This document shows, in pieces, positions 1 through 7,267 of a DNA stretch of 20,547 bases. The notes under the pieces were generated by a model. The model searched no databases. It was given only the letters and a program-made list of their open reading frames with translations, and was not told the origin of the DNA. Source of the stretch: CAYXZP01 sp964469485 (GTDB lineage Bacteria; Desulfobacterota; Binatia; UBA1149; CAYXZP01). Made by a program: the position numbers and the translations under genes. How positions within the stretch are numbered: position 1 is the first letter of the stretch; every line of letters starts with the position of its first letter. Location: assembly GCA_964469485.1 (NCBI GenBank), contig CAYXZP010000033.1, positions 1-20,547 of the forward strand, written 5' to 3'.

Positions 1-100
1 CGTGCCCACAGCTTGGAAAAGTAAGAAGTCCGCTCTTCGCGTCCGTCTTAGCGTTCGGCCCCCGGCCCCCCGAAGGGTCGCCGAGGTCCGCCACTACCCA

Positions 101-111
101 GATTTCAAAGA
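101..111 (-). promoter_or_regulatory. boxA-like antitermination element in a probable rRNA leader
   Basis: About 20 bases after the predicted start of the promoter at 136-164, the minus strand reads TCTTTGAAATC. This resembles the boxA element (core CTTTGA) found in bacterial rRNA leaders, where Nus factors assemble an antitermination complex. Further along, at 68-77, the minus strand can form a short CCC-UUCG-GGG hairpin. The 16S gene itself is not in the window, so the assignment depends on promoter strength, order and motif likeness. Confidence 0.55.
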
Positions 112-135
112 CCCGATGCTCTCGCGAGCCCGCCG

Positions 136-164
136 TTTATAAGGAGACAGGTCCGAGGAGTCAA
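136..164 (-). promoter_or_regulatory. Strong sigma-70 promoter reading out of the left edge, probably for an rRNA operon
   Basis: On the minus strand a -35 TTGACT (159-164) is followed after exactly 17 bases by a -10 TATAAA (136-141), the best promoter match in the window. Transcription would start near 129 and run left. It sits about 30 bases beyond the tyrS stop and drives no gene visible here. The downstream boxA-like element and the UUCG hairpin suggest a stable-RNA leader. The promoter boxes are seen directly; the rRNA identity is inferred. Confidence 0.75.
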
Positions 165-196
165 GAAATATGCGGGGTTTCGGGCACAAAGACCGG

Positions 197-1417
197 CTAG
201 CGGCCAAACAGCACCCGCACGATCCGGCGCTTGCCGACCTCGATGAGGGCCTCGCCGGCGGCCGTGTCGAGCTCGAGTGCGTGGTCCTCGACGCGATCTC
301 CGTCCAATTTGACGCCCCCCTGGGCGATCAGCCGCCGGGCCTCACCGGCCGAGGCGACCAGGCCGGCCTCGCGCATAAGGCGGCAGATACCGACCTTTTC
401 ACCGCCGGGCCCCGGCCAGGAGAACTCGGGAATGTCCGCGGGGAGCCTGCCTTTCTGAAAACGCCCCTCGAAGTCCGAGGCGGCCCGCCCGGCGGCCTCC
501 TCGCCGTGGTAACGGGCCGTGAGCTCCCGGGCCAGGGCCTTCTTGGCCTCCATCGGATGGGTCCGGCCGGCCCGGACCTGCTCGATGACAGCCGGCTCGG
601 CCTCGCTCAGCAGCTCGTAGTAACGAAGCATCAGTTCGTCGGAGACCGACATGAGCTTGCCGTATATCTCGGCCGGGGCCTCGGTGATGCCCACGGCGTT
701 GCCCAGCGACTTGCTCATCTTGTGCCGCCCGTCGAGCCCCTCGATCAGGGGCATGGTGAGCACCGCCTGCGGCACCATGCCGCGGCGTCGCTGCAGGTCG
801 CGGCCGACCAGCAGGTTGAACTTCTGATCGGTCCCGCCCACTTCGACATCGGCTTCGAGCGCGACCGAGTCGTAGGCCTGGACCAGCGGATAGAGAAACT
901 CGTGGATCCCCACCGGGTCGCCGGCCCCGAGACGTTTCTCGAAGTCGTCGCGCTCGATCATGCGCGACACCGTGTGCTCACCGGCCAGCCGCACCATGTC
1001 GGCCGCCGGCATAGCGGCGAACCACTCGCTGTTGCGGCGCACTTCGGTCTTGTCCCGGTCGAGGATTCTGAAGGCTTGCTCGGCGTAGGTCGTGGCGTTG
1101 CTCTCGATCTCTTGCGCGCCTAGCTGCGGACGGGTCTTGGACTGTCCGCTGGGATCGCCGATGGCCGCCGTGAAATCGCCCAAAAGGAAAACGACCCGGT
1201 GGCCGAGTTCCTGGAACTGCCGGAGCTTTTCCATCACCACCGTATGGCCGAGGTGAAGGTCGGCGCTGGTCGGGTCGAAACCCGCCTTTACGCGCAGCTC
1301 CTTGCCGGCCTCGAGCTTGGCGCGCNNNNNNNNNNCGCGCAACTCTTCTTCGCCGATCAGCTCGACGGCGCCGCGTGTGATGCGCGCGATCTGTTCGTCT
1401 ACTTTGTTCTTTGCCAC
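197..1417 (-). CDS. tyrS: Tyrosyl-tRNA synthetase
   Basis: Class I aminoacyl-tRNA synthetase that charges tRNA-Tyr with tyrosine in the cytoplasm. The Rossmann-fold catalytic domain carries the HIGH-type motif HLGH (residues 55-58) and the KMSKS motif (233-237). The specificity segment GGTDQKFN lies between them, and an S4-like RNA-binding domain occupies about the last 60 residues. Length is about 400 residues, normal for the TyrZ-like bacterial branch. The start is a GTG with no clear Shine-Dalgarno; it lies 46 bases after the cyclo-ligase stop, so the two are probably co-transcribed. A ten-N run (1326-1335) falls in the N-terminal part and gives four unreadable residues. Collapsing the gap on its repeated flank yields EEELRAKLEAGKELRVKAG, a normal family sequence of about 401 residues, so the gene is probably intact. 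Confidence 0.97.
   Translation of the reverse strand: MAKNKVDEQIARITRGAVELIGEEELRXXXXRAKLEAGKELRVKAGFDPTSADLHLGHTVVMEKLRQFQELGHRVVFLLGDFTAAIGDPSGQSKTRPQLGAQEIESNATTYAEQAFRILDRDKTEVRRNSEWFAAMPAADMVRLAGEHTVSRMIERDDFEKRLGAGDPVGIHEFLYPLVQAYDSVALEADVEVGGTDQKFNLLVGRDLQRRRGMVPQAVLTMPLIEGLDGRHKMSKSLGNAVGITEAPAEIYGKLMSVSDELMLRYYELLSEAEPAVIEQVRAGRTHPMEAKKALARELTARYHGEEAAGRAASDFEGRFQKGRLPADIPEFSWPGPGGEKVGICRLMREAGLVASAGEARRLIAQGGVKLDGDRVEDHALELDTAAGEALIEVGKRRIVRVLFGR
1326..1335. other. Assembly gap of ten Ns inside tyrS
   Basis: Ten undetermined bases are flanked on both sides by CGCGC (1321-1325 and 1336-1340). A repeated flank around a fixed-length N run is typical of two contigs that really overlap but were joined by a scaffolder. 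Removing the Ns and one copy of CGCGC deletes 15 bases, keeps the tyrS frame and gives a sequence typical of the family. Confidence 0.9.
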
Positions 1418-1463
1418 GTCGCGGAGCCCGGGCCGGCGGCGAGCCTAACAGCGGGCCAGAGCA

Positions 1464-2036
1464 TCACAAGCCGGCCCGCTTCAACCCCTCTTCGGACACG
1501 AGCATGGAGACCCGGCGGTCCCGCGGTCCGACCGGGACCGCATCGAGCAGCTGACAGGAATAGGCGACCCCGACCGTGGTCCCGAGACCGGCCAATCCGT
1601 CGAGGGCCCGGTCGTAATGGCCGCCGCCGCGGCCCAGCCGGTTGCCGGCCGCGTCAAAGGCGCGCCCCGGCACCAGCACCACGCTCGGCAAGCGGGCCGG
1701 CGCGCGCCCCCCGGCGGGCTCGAGCACGCCGGCCGCGCTTTGCAGCAGTGGCGCGCCGTCCTGCCAACGCCGGAAATCCAAGGTGGTACCGCCGGCGACC
1801 ACCGGCAGAAACACCGCCTTGGCCGTAGCGAGCGCGGCCGCAATGACGGCCGCGACCGACACTTCGTCCTTCAATGCCTTGTACGCGATCAGCTGCTCGC
1901 ACCCGCGATACTCGCGCGACCCGCCAATGGCGTCACAGACGGCGGCGTCGAGACCGTCCCGCTCGCCGGCCGTGAGCGCGGCTACGGCGCGGCCCACACG
2001 CATGCGCAACTGAGCCTTGTCGTCTTCGATGGTCAC
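1464..2036 (-). CDS. fau: 5-formyltetrahydrofolate cyclo-ligase (MTHFS)
   Basis: ATP-dependent conversion of 5-formyltetrahydrofolate to 5,10-methenyltetrahydrofolate, a one-carbon salvage step in the cytoplasm. The 190-residue length is normal. The family signature is clear at residues 122-142: VPGRAFD, then GNRLGRGGGHYDRAL, which forms the nucleotide/substrate site. Near the N-terminus the segment IAYKALKDEV matches the family's early strand. The start is GTG at 2036 without an obvious Shine-Dalgarno. It directly follows the 6S RNA candidate, the arrangement seen in many proteobacteria (zapA-ssrS-ygfA), and precedes tyrS by 46 bases. Processing or read-through of the 6S transcript may supply its mRNA, as in E. 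coli; that part is inference. Confidence 0.95.
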   Translation of the reverse strand: MTIEDDKAQLRMRVGRAVAALTAGERDGLDAAVCDAIGGSREYRGCEQLIAYKALKDEVSVAAVIAAALATAKAVFLPVVAGGTTLDFRRWQDGAPLLQSAAGVLEPAGGRAPARLPSVVLVPGRAFDAAGNRLGRGGGHYDRALDGLAGLGTTVGVAYSCQLLDAVPVGPRDRRVSMLVSEEGLKRAGL

Positions 2037-2050
2037 GGGAAGGCCAAAGA

Positions 2051-2226
2051 CCCCCGCCTGTGCCGTCTGAGCGTACCACTCGAACCCGGTCTACCAAGTG
2101 GGTGCCTGGTGTCCACCCGCAAAACCACGGCGGCGCTCTCGCTGCCACCGCTGCGGATGGATGTGGGCTCCCGGTTCAACGATTATCGGTCGGAGTGCTT
2201 GTTGCTCATAACGTACACGGCAGGGG
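2051..2226 (-). ncRNA. ssrS: 6S RNA candidate (RNA polymerase regulator)
   Basis: The 204-base space between zapA and the cyclo-ligase gene is where ssrS lies in many proteobacteria, and its minus strand folds like 6S RNA. The closing stem is built from 2217-2221 with 2062-2066, 2204-2208 with 2068-2072, 2193-2197 with 2077-2081 and 2173-2177 with 2082-2086. A central open region follows, with a small hairpin on its 3' side (2105-2110 with 2093-2098). The terminal arm pairs 2153-2161 with 2112-2120 and 2144-2150 with 2128-2134 around a 9-base loop. Length is about 176 bases, close to the usual 180. 6S RNA mimics an open promoter and sequesters sigma-70 holoenzyme. No separate promoter is evident, so it may be processed from the zapA transcript. 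The ends are approximate. Confidence 0.78.
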
Positions 2227-2240
2227 CCGATGGCCGGTTC

Positions 2241-2522
2241 TCAACCTTGGTCGGCCTCGAGGGAGGCCTCGATCGTATCGCTGACGCCGTCGAGCTCGGC
2301 ATCGATGCCCTCGCTACTCTGCCCGAGCTTGCGAAGGTCGTCGGCGATGGAAAGCGCGGCGGCAAGGGCCAGGCTGAGCGTGGTCGTGCTGTCGCGCCCC
2401 TTGCCGACCTCGCGCATGCGCTCGCCCACGAAAGCGGCCAAGGATTCGAGGTATTCGGTTTCCTCGTCGCTTTTGACGGTTATGTCCTGTCCCCCGATGT
2501 TGAGCTTGACCTCGCGGCTCAC
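2241..2522 (-). CDS. zapA: Cell division protein ZapA
   Basis: Small FtsZ-ring-associated protein that bundles FtsZ filaments at midcell. At 93 residues it has the family layout: an N-terminal beta-rich head (VSREVKLNIGGQDITV), the segment EETEYLESLAAFVGERMREV, a helix rich in Ala and Leu (LSLALAAALSIADDL), and a C-terminal coiled coil. The frame is open from a TTG at 2540, but the GTG at 2522 is preferred: it overlaps the upstream stop as GTGA and has a GGGGAAGGG Shine-Dalgarno about eight bases before it. It follows the small coiled-coil gene and precedes the 6S RNA, a classic arrangement that supports the call. Confidence 0.9.
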   Translation of the reverse strand: MSREVKLNIGGQDITVKSDEETEYLESLAAFVGERMREVGKGRDSTTTLSLALAAALSIADDLRKLGQSSEGIDAELDGVSDTIEASLEADQG

Positions 2523-2764
2523 TGTCCGGCCCTTCCCCAATCCACGCCCAGCTTGTCGAAGCGCTTGATCATCGAGTCGATCTTGCGGCGGGTGCTGCTG
2601 CGTTCGCTGCGCAGGTCGTCCAACTCCGCCCGCAACCGATTCACCTCTTCCTGGCCCTTGAGGAGCGCGGCGCTCAGCTGCTGCTCGTGGTCACGGACGG
2701 TGGCCAGCTCGCGCGCGGCCCGCTCGACGTTGTCCTTTAGCCGCTTCAAGGCTCCCGATACCAT
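2519..2764 (-). CDS. Small coiled-coil protein, ZapB-like
   Basis: An 81-residue, almost entirely helical and highly charged protein. From about residue 10 to 68 it shows heptad-like spacing of Leu, Ala and Ile in runs such as LKDNVERAARELATV and VNRLRAELDDLRSERSSTRRKIDSMI, so it should form one long coiled coil. It has no signal peptide or catalytic motif. Small coiled-coil genes annotated as zapB commonly sit directly before zapA in deltaproteobacteria; ZapB links the ZapA-FtsZ layer to the chromosome-terminus machinery in E. coli. The ATG at 2764 is chosen over a TTG three codons earlier. The stop overlaps the zapA start (GTGA), so translation is probably coupled. The role rests on position and coiled-coil character only. 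Confidence 0.8.
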   Translation of the reverse strand: MVSGALKRLKDNVERAARELATVRDHEQQLSAALLKGQEEVNRLRAELDDLRSERSSTRRKIDSMIKRFDKLGVDWGRAGQ

Positions 2765-2816
2765 TGGACTCAACTCGACTTAGCTCCGCAGCCCTCGCGC
2801 AGAGCTTCCACTGCGA

Positions 2817-2846
2817 AGTGTAGGGACCAGGCCCTGGGGCTGTCAA
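2817..2846 (-). promoter_or_regulatory. Promoter for the zapB-like / zapA / 6S / fau / tyrS group
   Basis: On the minus strand a perfect -35 TTGACA (2841-2846) is followed after 18 bases by TACACT (2817-2822), four of six matches to the -10 consensus. It lies in the roughly 106-base gap between the smc stop and the coiled-coil gene, pointing at the latter. The start would fall near 2810, giving a leader of about 45 bases. Confidence 0.6.
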
Positions 2847-2870
2847 ACAGGACTGTGCGCTTGAAGGGGC

Positions 2871-5800
2871 TCAGACGTTGGCCGCCGCCCGTTCGAGATC
2901 CACCGATACGATCTTCGATATCCCGGGTTCGTTCATCGTCACGCCGTAGAGACGGTCGCAGCACTCCATGGTGCGTTTGTTGTGGGTGATGATGATGAAC
3001 TGCGACCGGGCCGCCATCTCGCCGACAATGTTGGCGAAACGGCCGATATTGGCGTCGTCGAGCGGTGCATCGACCTCGTCAAGGACGCAGAACGGGCTCG
3101 GCTTGTGGAGGAACAGCGAGAATATGAGACTTACGGCCGTGAGCGCCTTCTCGCCGCCAGAGAGCAGGTTGAGGTTGGTCAGCCGCTTACCCGGGGGCTG
3201 GGCGAAGATCTCGACGCCGCTCTCGTGCATGTTCTCCTCGTCGCTCAGGGCCAGCGATGCCGTCCCCCCGTTGAAGAGCTTCGGGAAGGTCCGTTTGAAG
3301 ATCGCGTTGACCGACTCGAAGGTTTCCTTGAAACGGGTACGCGAGAGGCGGTTGAGACGGCCGATGGTGTTGCGAAGTGACTCGATGGAACGGTCGAGAT
3401 CATCGCGCTGACCGGTAAGTTCGGCCAAACGGGACTCGAGCTCCTCGAGTTCGGCAACCGCGCCGACGTTCACCGTCCCCAAGCGGTGTCGTCGTTCGCG
3501 GACCTTGTCGAGCTGTTGGGCAAGGAGTTCGGTGTCCTCATCCTGGCCGGCTAGGGGCTCGTCCGCCAAAAGGTCCGTCACGCCCATGCCGAGGCGTTCG
3601 CGCACCCCCTGATCGAGGGCTTCGCGTTCGAGCTCCGACTCCTTGCGCGACAACTCGACCGCCGAGCGTTTCTCGCGCGCATCCTCGAGCTGCTTTGCCA
3701 GACCTGCAATGGACTCCTCCTGCTGCCTTGCGGCATCACGGAAGGTCTTAATCTCGGCCTCGGCCTGCTCGAACTCAGCCTCGGCCCGTGCGGCCCGCTC
3801 TCCCAAGAACTCGAGGTCGAGTTCCGGATCATCGAGCCGGGCGCGCGCCTTGGCCGCCTCGGGCTCGTCGCGCTCCATCCTGGCACCGATCATCGCATGC
3901 CGGCCGCGAAGATCCTCCAGGTTGGTGTCGGCGCTGCGCCTGCGCAGCTCGGCCGCCTCGCGGGCCTGCCGTAGTTCGGCCTCGCGTACGCGCAGACCCT
4001 CGAGCTGTCCGGCCGCGCGGGCCTGCCCGTCGCGGCGCTCGGTGATCCTTGATTCGAGCCTGCCCCGCTCCGCATCGACGCCCGCCTGGCGCTCGCGAAG
4101 TTCGGACAGCCGGCGATCGGTTTCCGCGATACGCAGCTCGAGGTCGGTTCGGTCACGTTCGAGACCGGCAAGTTCCTCGCTCACCGAACCGGCCCGCTCC
4201 TCGGCCCCGGCAAGGCTGCGCTTGGCCAGCTCGAGATTGCCTTCGGCGCCGACCCGCTCGACGGTCAGCTCGTGGAGCCTGCGGTCGAGGCCTTCCAACT
4301 CGCGGCTGGCCTTATCGGCCGTACCATCGAGCTCGGACAGTTGCTCCGCGCTCGCCTCATCAAGTCGGCGGGCCTCGTGGATATCGGCGCCAAGCTGTCT
4401 CAATTCGGCCTTGCGCGAGAGGAGCCCCTCGTCCATCGGCGTGCCGCTACCGCCGGTGATTATCCCGGCCGGCTCGACCACGTCGCCGTCACAGGTCACG
4501 AAGGTCGCCCTGAAACCGTTGCGCTTCCATTGTTCGGTGGCCTGCTCGAGCGAGTCGACGACGACGATGTCGGCGAACAAGGTCTCCACCACCTGCTGGT
4601 AGCCCTCGCGGACCTCGACATGCTCGGAGAGCAGGCTGTAGCCCTCGGGCACGCTGCCGGCCACGGCTGCCCGCGGCGCTGCCGGAATGAAGCTGGCGCG
4701 CCCGGTCCCGGTCTCGCGCAGATAGGTCGCGCCGGCCGCACCGGCATCGGCATCAGGCACGACAACGTGCTGCAAACGGTCTTCGAGAACGGCGGCAACG
4801 GCGCGCTCGTATCCCGGCTCGATATCGATGATCTCGGCCACGACGGCCGTGGCACCGGTGCGCTCGCGGCCACCGTTGCTCATGAAGGCACGCACGCCGT
4901 CGGTGTAGCCGGCAAAGGACTCATGGAGGTCCGACAGGGACTGGTAGCGCGACTTGAGGGCAGCCAGAGATGCCTTGGCCTCTTCGGCGCAGCGGACGGC
5001 ATCCGACCTGGCCTCGAGGACTTCGCCCACGCGCGTGGCCACGCCCTCCTTGTCTCCGCTCGTAGTGCTCAGCGCTTGCCCCAACTCACCAAGATGGAGG
5101 TTGGCCACCTCCGCTTCCTCGATCAGACGCGTGACCAGGGACCCGAGTTCGCCGGCCTCGCCGTCGAAACGCTCGCGGCGCGCACCAAGCGCGGCCATCT
5201 GGCTGTCGAGTCCGGCCCGTTCGTTTTGGAGAGCGGCCGTGTCGGCCAACAGGTCGACGGCCGTACCCTTGAACTCTTCGGTCTCCAACTCTGCGGCGGC
5301 AAGCTCGGACCCGAACCGTCCCAACTCTTCCTGGGCACGCTGTTTGGCCGTGGACACCTCTTCGAGCTCACGGACCAGTTCCAGGCTGGCCTCGGCCGAG
5401 ACCTCTTGCTCGGCCGCAGCCTCTTCCAGCTTGCGGTCGAGTTCCGAAAGCTCCCGGCCAAGCTCGGCAAGCGACACGGAAAGTTCTTCGACCCGCGTGC
5501 CAAGATACCGGCGTTCCTCCTCTATGCGACCAAAGCTCGCCTTGGTCTCGTAGTGGGTCTTGCGCGCCTGCTCGCCGCGAGACTCAGCCTCGGTCTGGCT
5601 GCGGCGGGCCTCGTCGCGCGACCGTTCTCGCTCCGAGATCCCCTGGCGAAACCCGGTCTCGCGCAGGCCTGCGGCTTCGAGTTCCCGCTGGAGCCTCTCG
5701 ACACGGTCGGCCAGACGGCGCGCGCGCTCGCCGCTCAGGCGGCGGTCCAGCGCCTGCTCCTCTTCCCTGAGCTGCTTGTACCTGACGGCCCCGCTTACCT

Positions 5801-6509
5801 GGCGCTTGAGCGAACGGGCCTGCCGTTCGAGCTCGGCTATGATGTCCCCGACCCTGAGCAGGTTGTTGCGGGTGCGTTCGATCTTGCGCTCCGCCGCCAA
5901 CTTGCGGCTGCGGTAAAGCGTGGTGCCGGCGGCCTCTTCTATGAACAGGCGCAGGTCCTCGGGCTTGGCTCCCACTATCTGCCCGACCCGGCCCTGTTCT
6001 ATGATCGAGTAGGCCTTCGAGCCCACCCCGGTGCCCAAGAAAAGCTCCTTGATATCGCGCAGGCGGCAGGGACGCCCGTTGATGAGGTATTCCGACTCTC
6101 CAGAGCGGTGCAGCCGCCGGGTGACCTCGATCTCGGGCGCGTCCCCTATGATCTCCAGGATGGAAGGCCCCTGGTCCTCCCCGGGCTGTTCGGGGTCGCC
6201 GGCAAGGCCCGCTTCGAGACGCTCCTCGGTTACCGCCGGCAGAGGCTCCTCGTTGTCGAGCGTGAGACTGGCCTCGGCGTAGCCGAGCGGTCCATAGCGC
6301 TCGTTGCCGGCAAATATGACGTCCCCCATGGTGTCGCCGCGCAGGTTCTTGGCGCTCTGCTCGCCGAGCGTCCAGCGGATGGCATCGACGATGTTGGACT
6401 TGCCGCAGCCGTTGGGACCGACCACCCCGGTAATGCCGGGGGGCAGCTCGAGAACGGTCCTCTCCATAGAGGACTTGAAACCGATCAACTGGAGCTTCTT
6501 GATGCGCAA
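2871..6509 (-). CDS. smc: Chromosome segregation protein SMC
   Basis: Condensin-type ATPase that organises and separates chromosomes, working as a homodimer with ScpA and ScpB (neither is in this window). The 1212 residues show the full layout: Walker A GPNGCGKS (31-38) in the N-terminal head; long coiled coils rich in Glu, Arg, Ala and Leu on both sides; a globular hinge at about 540-685 (starting near GYTDGVRAF); and a C-terminal head with the ABC signature LSGGEKA (1116 onward), Walker B FCVLDEVDAPLDD (DE at 1144-1145) and the switch His in IITHNK. The start is TTG at 6509 with a GGGGAT ribosome site just upstream. An acidic, proline-containing insertion of about 35 residues (88-124) sits in the N-terminal head before EVTRRLHRSGESEYLING. 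The gene follows the HNH gene and precedes the zap genes. Confidence 0.98.
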   Translation of the reverse strand: MRIKKLQLIGFKSSMERTVLELPPGITGVVGPNGCGKSNIVDAIRWTLGEQSAKNLRGDTMGDVIFAGNERYGPLGYAEASLTLDNEEPLPAVTEERLEAGLAGDPEQPGEDQGPSILEIIGDAPEIEVTRRLHRSGESEYLINGRPCRLRDIKELFLGTGVGSKAYSIIEQGRVGQIVGAKPEDLRLFIEEAAGTTLYRSRKLAAERKIERTRNNLLRVGDIIAELERQARSLKRQVSGAVRYKQLREEEQALDRRLSGERARRLADRVERLQRELEAAGLRETGFRQGISERERSRDEARRSQTEAESRGEQARKTHYETKASFGRIEEERRYLGTRVEELSVSLAELGRELSELDRKLEEAAAEQEVSAEASLELVRELEEVSTAKQRAQEELGRFGSELAAAELETEEFKGTAVDLLADTAALQNERAGLDSQMAALGARRERFDGEAGELGSLVTRLIEEAEVANLHLGELGQALSTTSGDKEGVATRVGEVLEARSDAVRCAEEAKASLAALKSRYQSLSDLHESFAGYTDGVRAFMSNGGRERTGATAVVAEIIDIEPGYERAVAAVLEDRLQHVVVPDADAGAAGATYLRETGTGRASFIPAAPRAAVAGSVPEGYSLLSEHVEVREGYQQVVETLFADIVVVDSLEQATEQWKRNGFRATFVTCDGDVVEPAGIITGGSGTPMDEGLLSRKAELRQLGADIHEARRLDEASAEQLSELDGTADKASRELEGLDRRLHELTVERVGAEGNLELAKRSLAGAEERAGSVSEELAGLERDRTDLELRIAETDRRLSELRERQAGVDAERGRLESRITERRDGQARAAGQLEGLRVREAELRQAREAAELRRRSADTNLEDLRGRHAMIGARMERDEPEAAKARARLDDPELDLEFLGERAARAEAEFEQAEAEIKTFRDAARQQEESIAGLAKQLEDAREKRSAVELSRKESELEREALDQGVRERLGMGVTDLLADEPLAGQDEDTELLAQQLDKVRERRHRLGTVNVGAVAELEELESRLAELTGQRDDLDRSIESLRNTIGRLNRLSRTRFKETFESVNAIFKRTFPKLFNGGTASLALSDEENMHESGVEIFAQPPGKRLTNLNLLSGGEKALTAVSLIFSLFLHKPSPFCVLDEVDAPLDDANIGRFANIVGEMAARSQFIIITHNKRTMECCDRLYGVTMNEPGISKIVSVDLERAAANV

Positions 6510-6522
6510 AGCCTATCCCCAG

Positions 6523-6557
6523 GCCCGGACCACTAGGGGGGTCCCCCGGATCCGGGC
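6523..6557 (-). promoter_or_regulatory. Inverted repeat in the smc leader
   Basis: A 7-base inverted repeat (GCCCGGA at 6523-6529, TCCGGGC at 6551-6557) encloses a second one, GGGGG/CCCCC around 6536-6547. On the smc mRNA it would form a stable stem ending three to four bases before the GGGGAT ribosome site of the TTG start. A -10-like TAATAT (minus strand, 6568-6573) lies just upstream, with no good -35. It could modulate smc translation or help end the HNH transcript; no U-run follows, so it is not a standard terminator. Confidence 0.45.
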
Positions 6558-6607
6558 ACGAGGGAACATATTACCTGTCGGTGCCTCGAATTTCGAGCCG
6601 CGGCCGG

Positions 6608-7219
6608 CTAGCCGGGGTCGAGTTCGACGTTCCAGTATGCGGCATCGACGCCCCTCAGAAACGGCGCCCACTCGCGGTAGCGCGCCCCGCCGAGATTGCG
6701 GCTCACGAACGGGGTCCAGCTCGGCCGCCTCGGCCTGCGAATGAGCCGCAGCCGGGCCTGTTCGGGGGTCCGTCCGCCCTTGCGGCGGTTGCAGCCAAGG
6801 CAGGAGCAAACGACGTTCTCCCAGGTGGTCAACCCGCCGTGGGCCCGCGGCAGGACGTGGTCAAGATTGAGCTCGCTGCGCGGGCGCCGCTGCCCGCAGT
6901 ACTGGCAGGTGTTGCCGTCGCGGACGAAGATGTTGTGGCGGCTGAACCTGACCTCGCGCCGCGGAACACGGTCGAAGGACACCAGCAGGATGACGCGCGG
7001 AATGCGCACCACCGAACCGACGAGCCCGACGGCGTCCCGGCCCGCCGTCGAGAGCTCGGACCAGTCGGCGAAATCGAAGGTCTGGTACTCCTCGTCGACG
7101 GCCCTGGCCACCCCGCGATAGAGAAGGGAAAAAGCCCGCCGAACCGTCGTCACGTGGATCGGCAGGTAGGATCGATTGAGCACTAGCGCGTTACTGCTCA
7201 ACTCTAGGGCCGCGACCAT
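6608..7219 (-). CDS. HNH endonuclease-family protein
   Basis: A 203-residue protein with a C-terminal zinc-finger HNH (beta-beta-alpha-metal) nuclease fold. The metal-structuring cysteines are C105/C108 (CQYCG) and C140/C143 (CLGCNRRKG); the catalytic DH pair is D120-H121 in NLDHVLPR, and an Asn lies in WENVV. The N-terminal part (ALVLNRSYLPIHVTTVRRAFSLLYRGVARAV) is the conserved domain that accompanies this HNH group in many bacteria, whose biological role is not settled. It is not next to restriction, phage or toxin genes here, so a housekeeping DNA or RNA processing role is as likely as defence. The ATG at 7219 is preferred: the frame is open to a TTG at 7255, but that codon is part of a -35 box. 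No Shine-Dalgarno is visible, and the predicted transcript starts almost at the ATG. The gene is divergent from rng and followed by smc. Confidence 0.88.
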   Translation of the reverse strand: MVAALELSSNALVLNRSYLPIHVTTVRRAFSLLYRGVARAVDEEYQTFDFADWSELSTAGRDAVGLVGSVVRIPRVILLVSFDRVPRREVRFSRHNIFVRDGNTCQYCGQRRPRSELNLDHVLPRAHGGLTTWENVVCSCLGCNRRKGGRTPEQARLRLIRRPRRPSWTPFVSRNLGGARYREWAPFLRGVDAAYWNVELDPG

Positions 7220-7227
7220 GACCGGCG

Positions 7228-7255
7228 AGGCTATCAGCCAGCATACCGCTGTCAA
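7228..7255 (-). promoter_or_regulatory. Promoter of the HNH gene
   Basis: On the minus strand a perfect -35 TTGACA (7250-7255) is separated by 16 bases from TAGCCT (7228-7233), which is preceded by TGA, an extended -10. The predicted start, near 7221-7219, coincides with the ATG at 7219, which suggests a leaderless or nearly leaderless mRNA. Its -35 lies only 12 bases from the -35 of the divergent rng promoter. Confidence 0.5.
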
Positions 7256-7267
7256 GGCTGAAAGCGC

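Noticed and set aside
170..1123. 317-codon open frame on the plus strand opposite tyrS
   Set aside because: Antisense to tyrS with no recognisable protein features; composition is that of a reverse-complement shadow.
1321..1340. Possible frameshift or disruption of tyrS
   Set aside because: The interruption is an assembly N-run; both sides are in frame and the collapsed sequence is normal.
4272..6536. 754-codon open frame on the plus strand opposite smc
   Set aside because: It lies wholly antisense to a clear SMC gene, has no family motifs, and mirrors SMC codon bias; long shadow frames are common in GC-rich DNA.
6585..6615. Palindromes CTCGAATTTCGAG (6585-6597) and CCGGCTAGCCGG (6604-6615) at the end of the HNH gene, considered as a terminator
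   Set aside because: Neither is followed by a U-run and the second overlaps the stop codon; too little to call.
7220..7255. Upstream extension of the HNH frame to a TTG at 7255
   Set aside because: That TTG is the first part of a perfect TTGACA -35 box, so it is unlikely to be in the mRNA.
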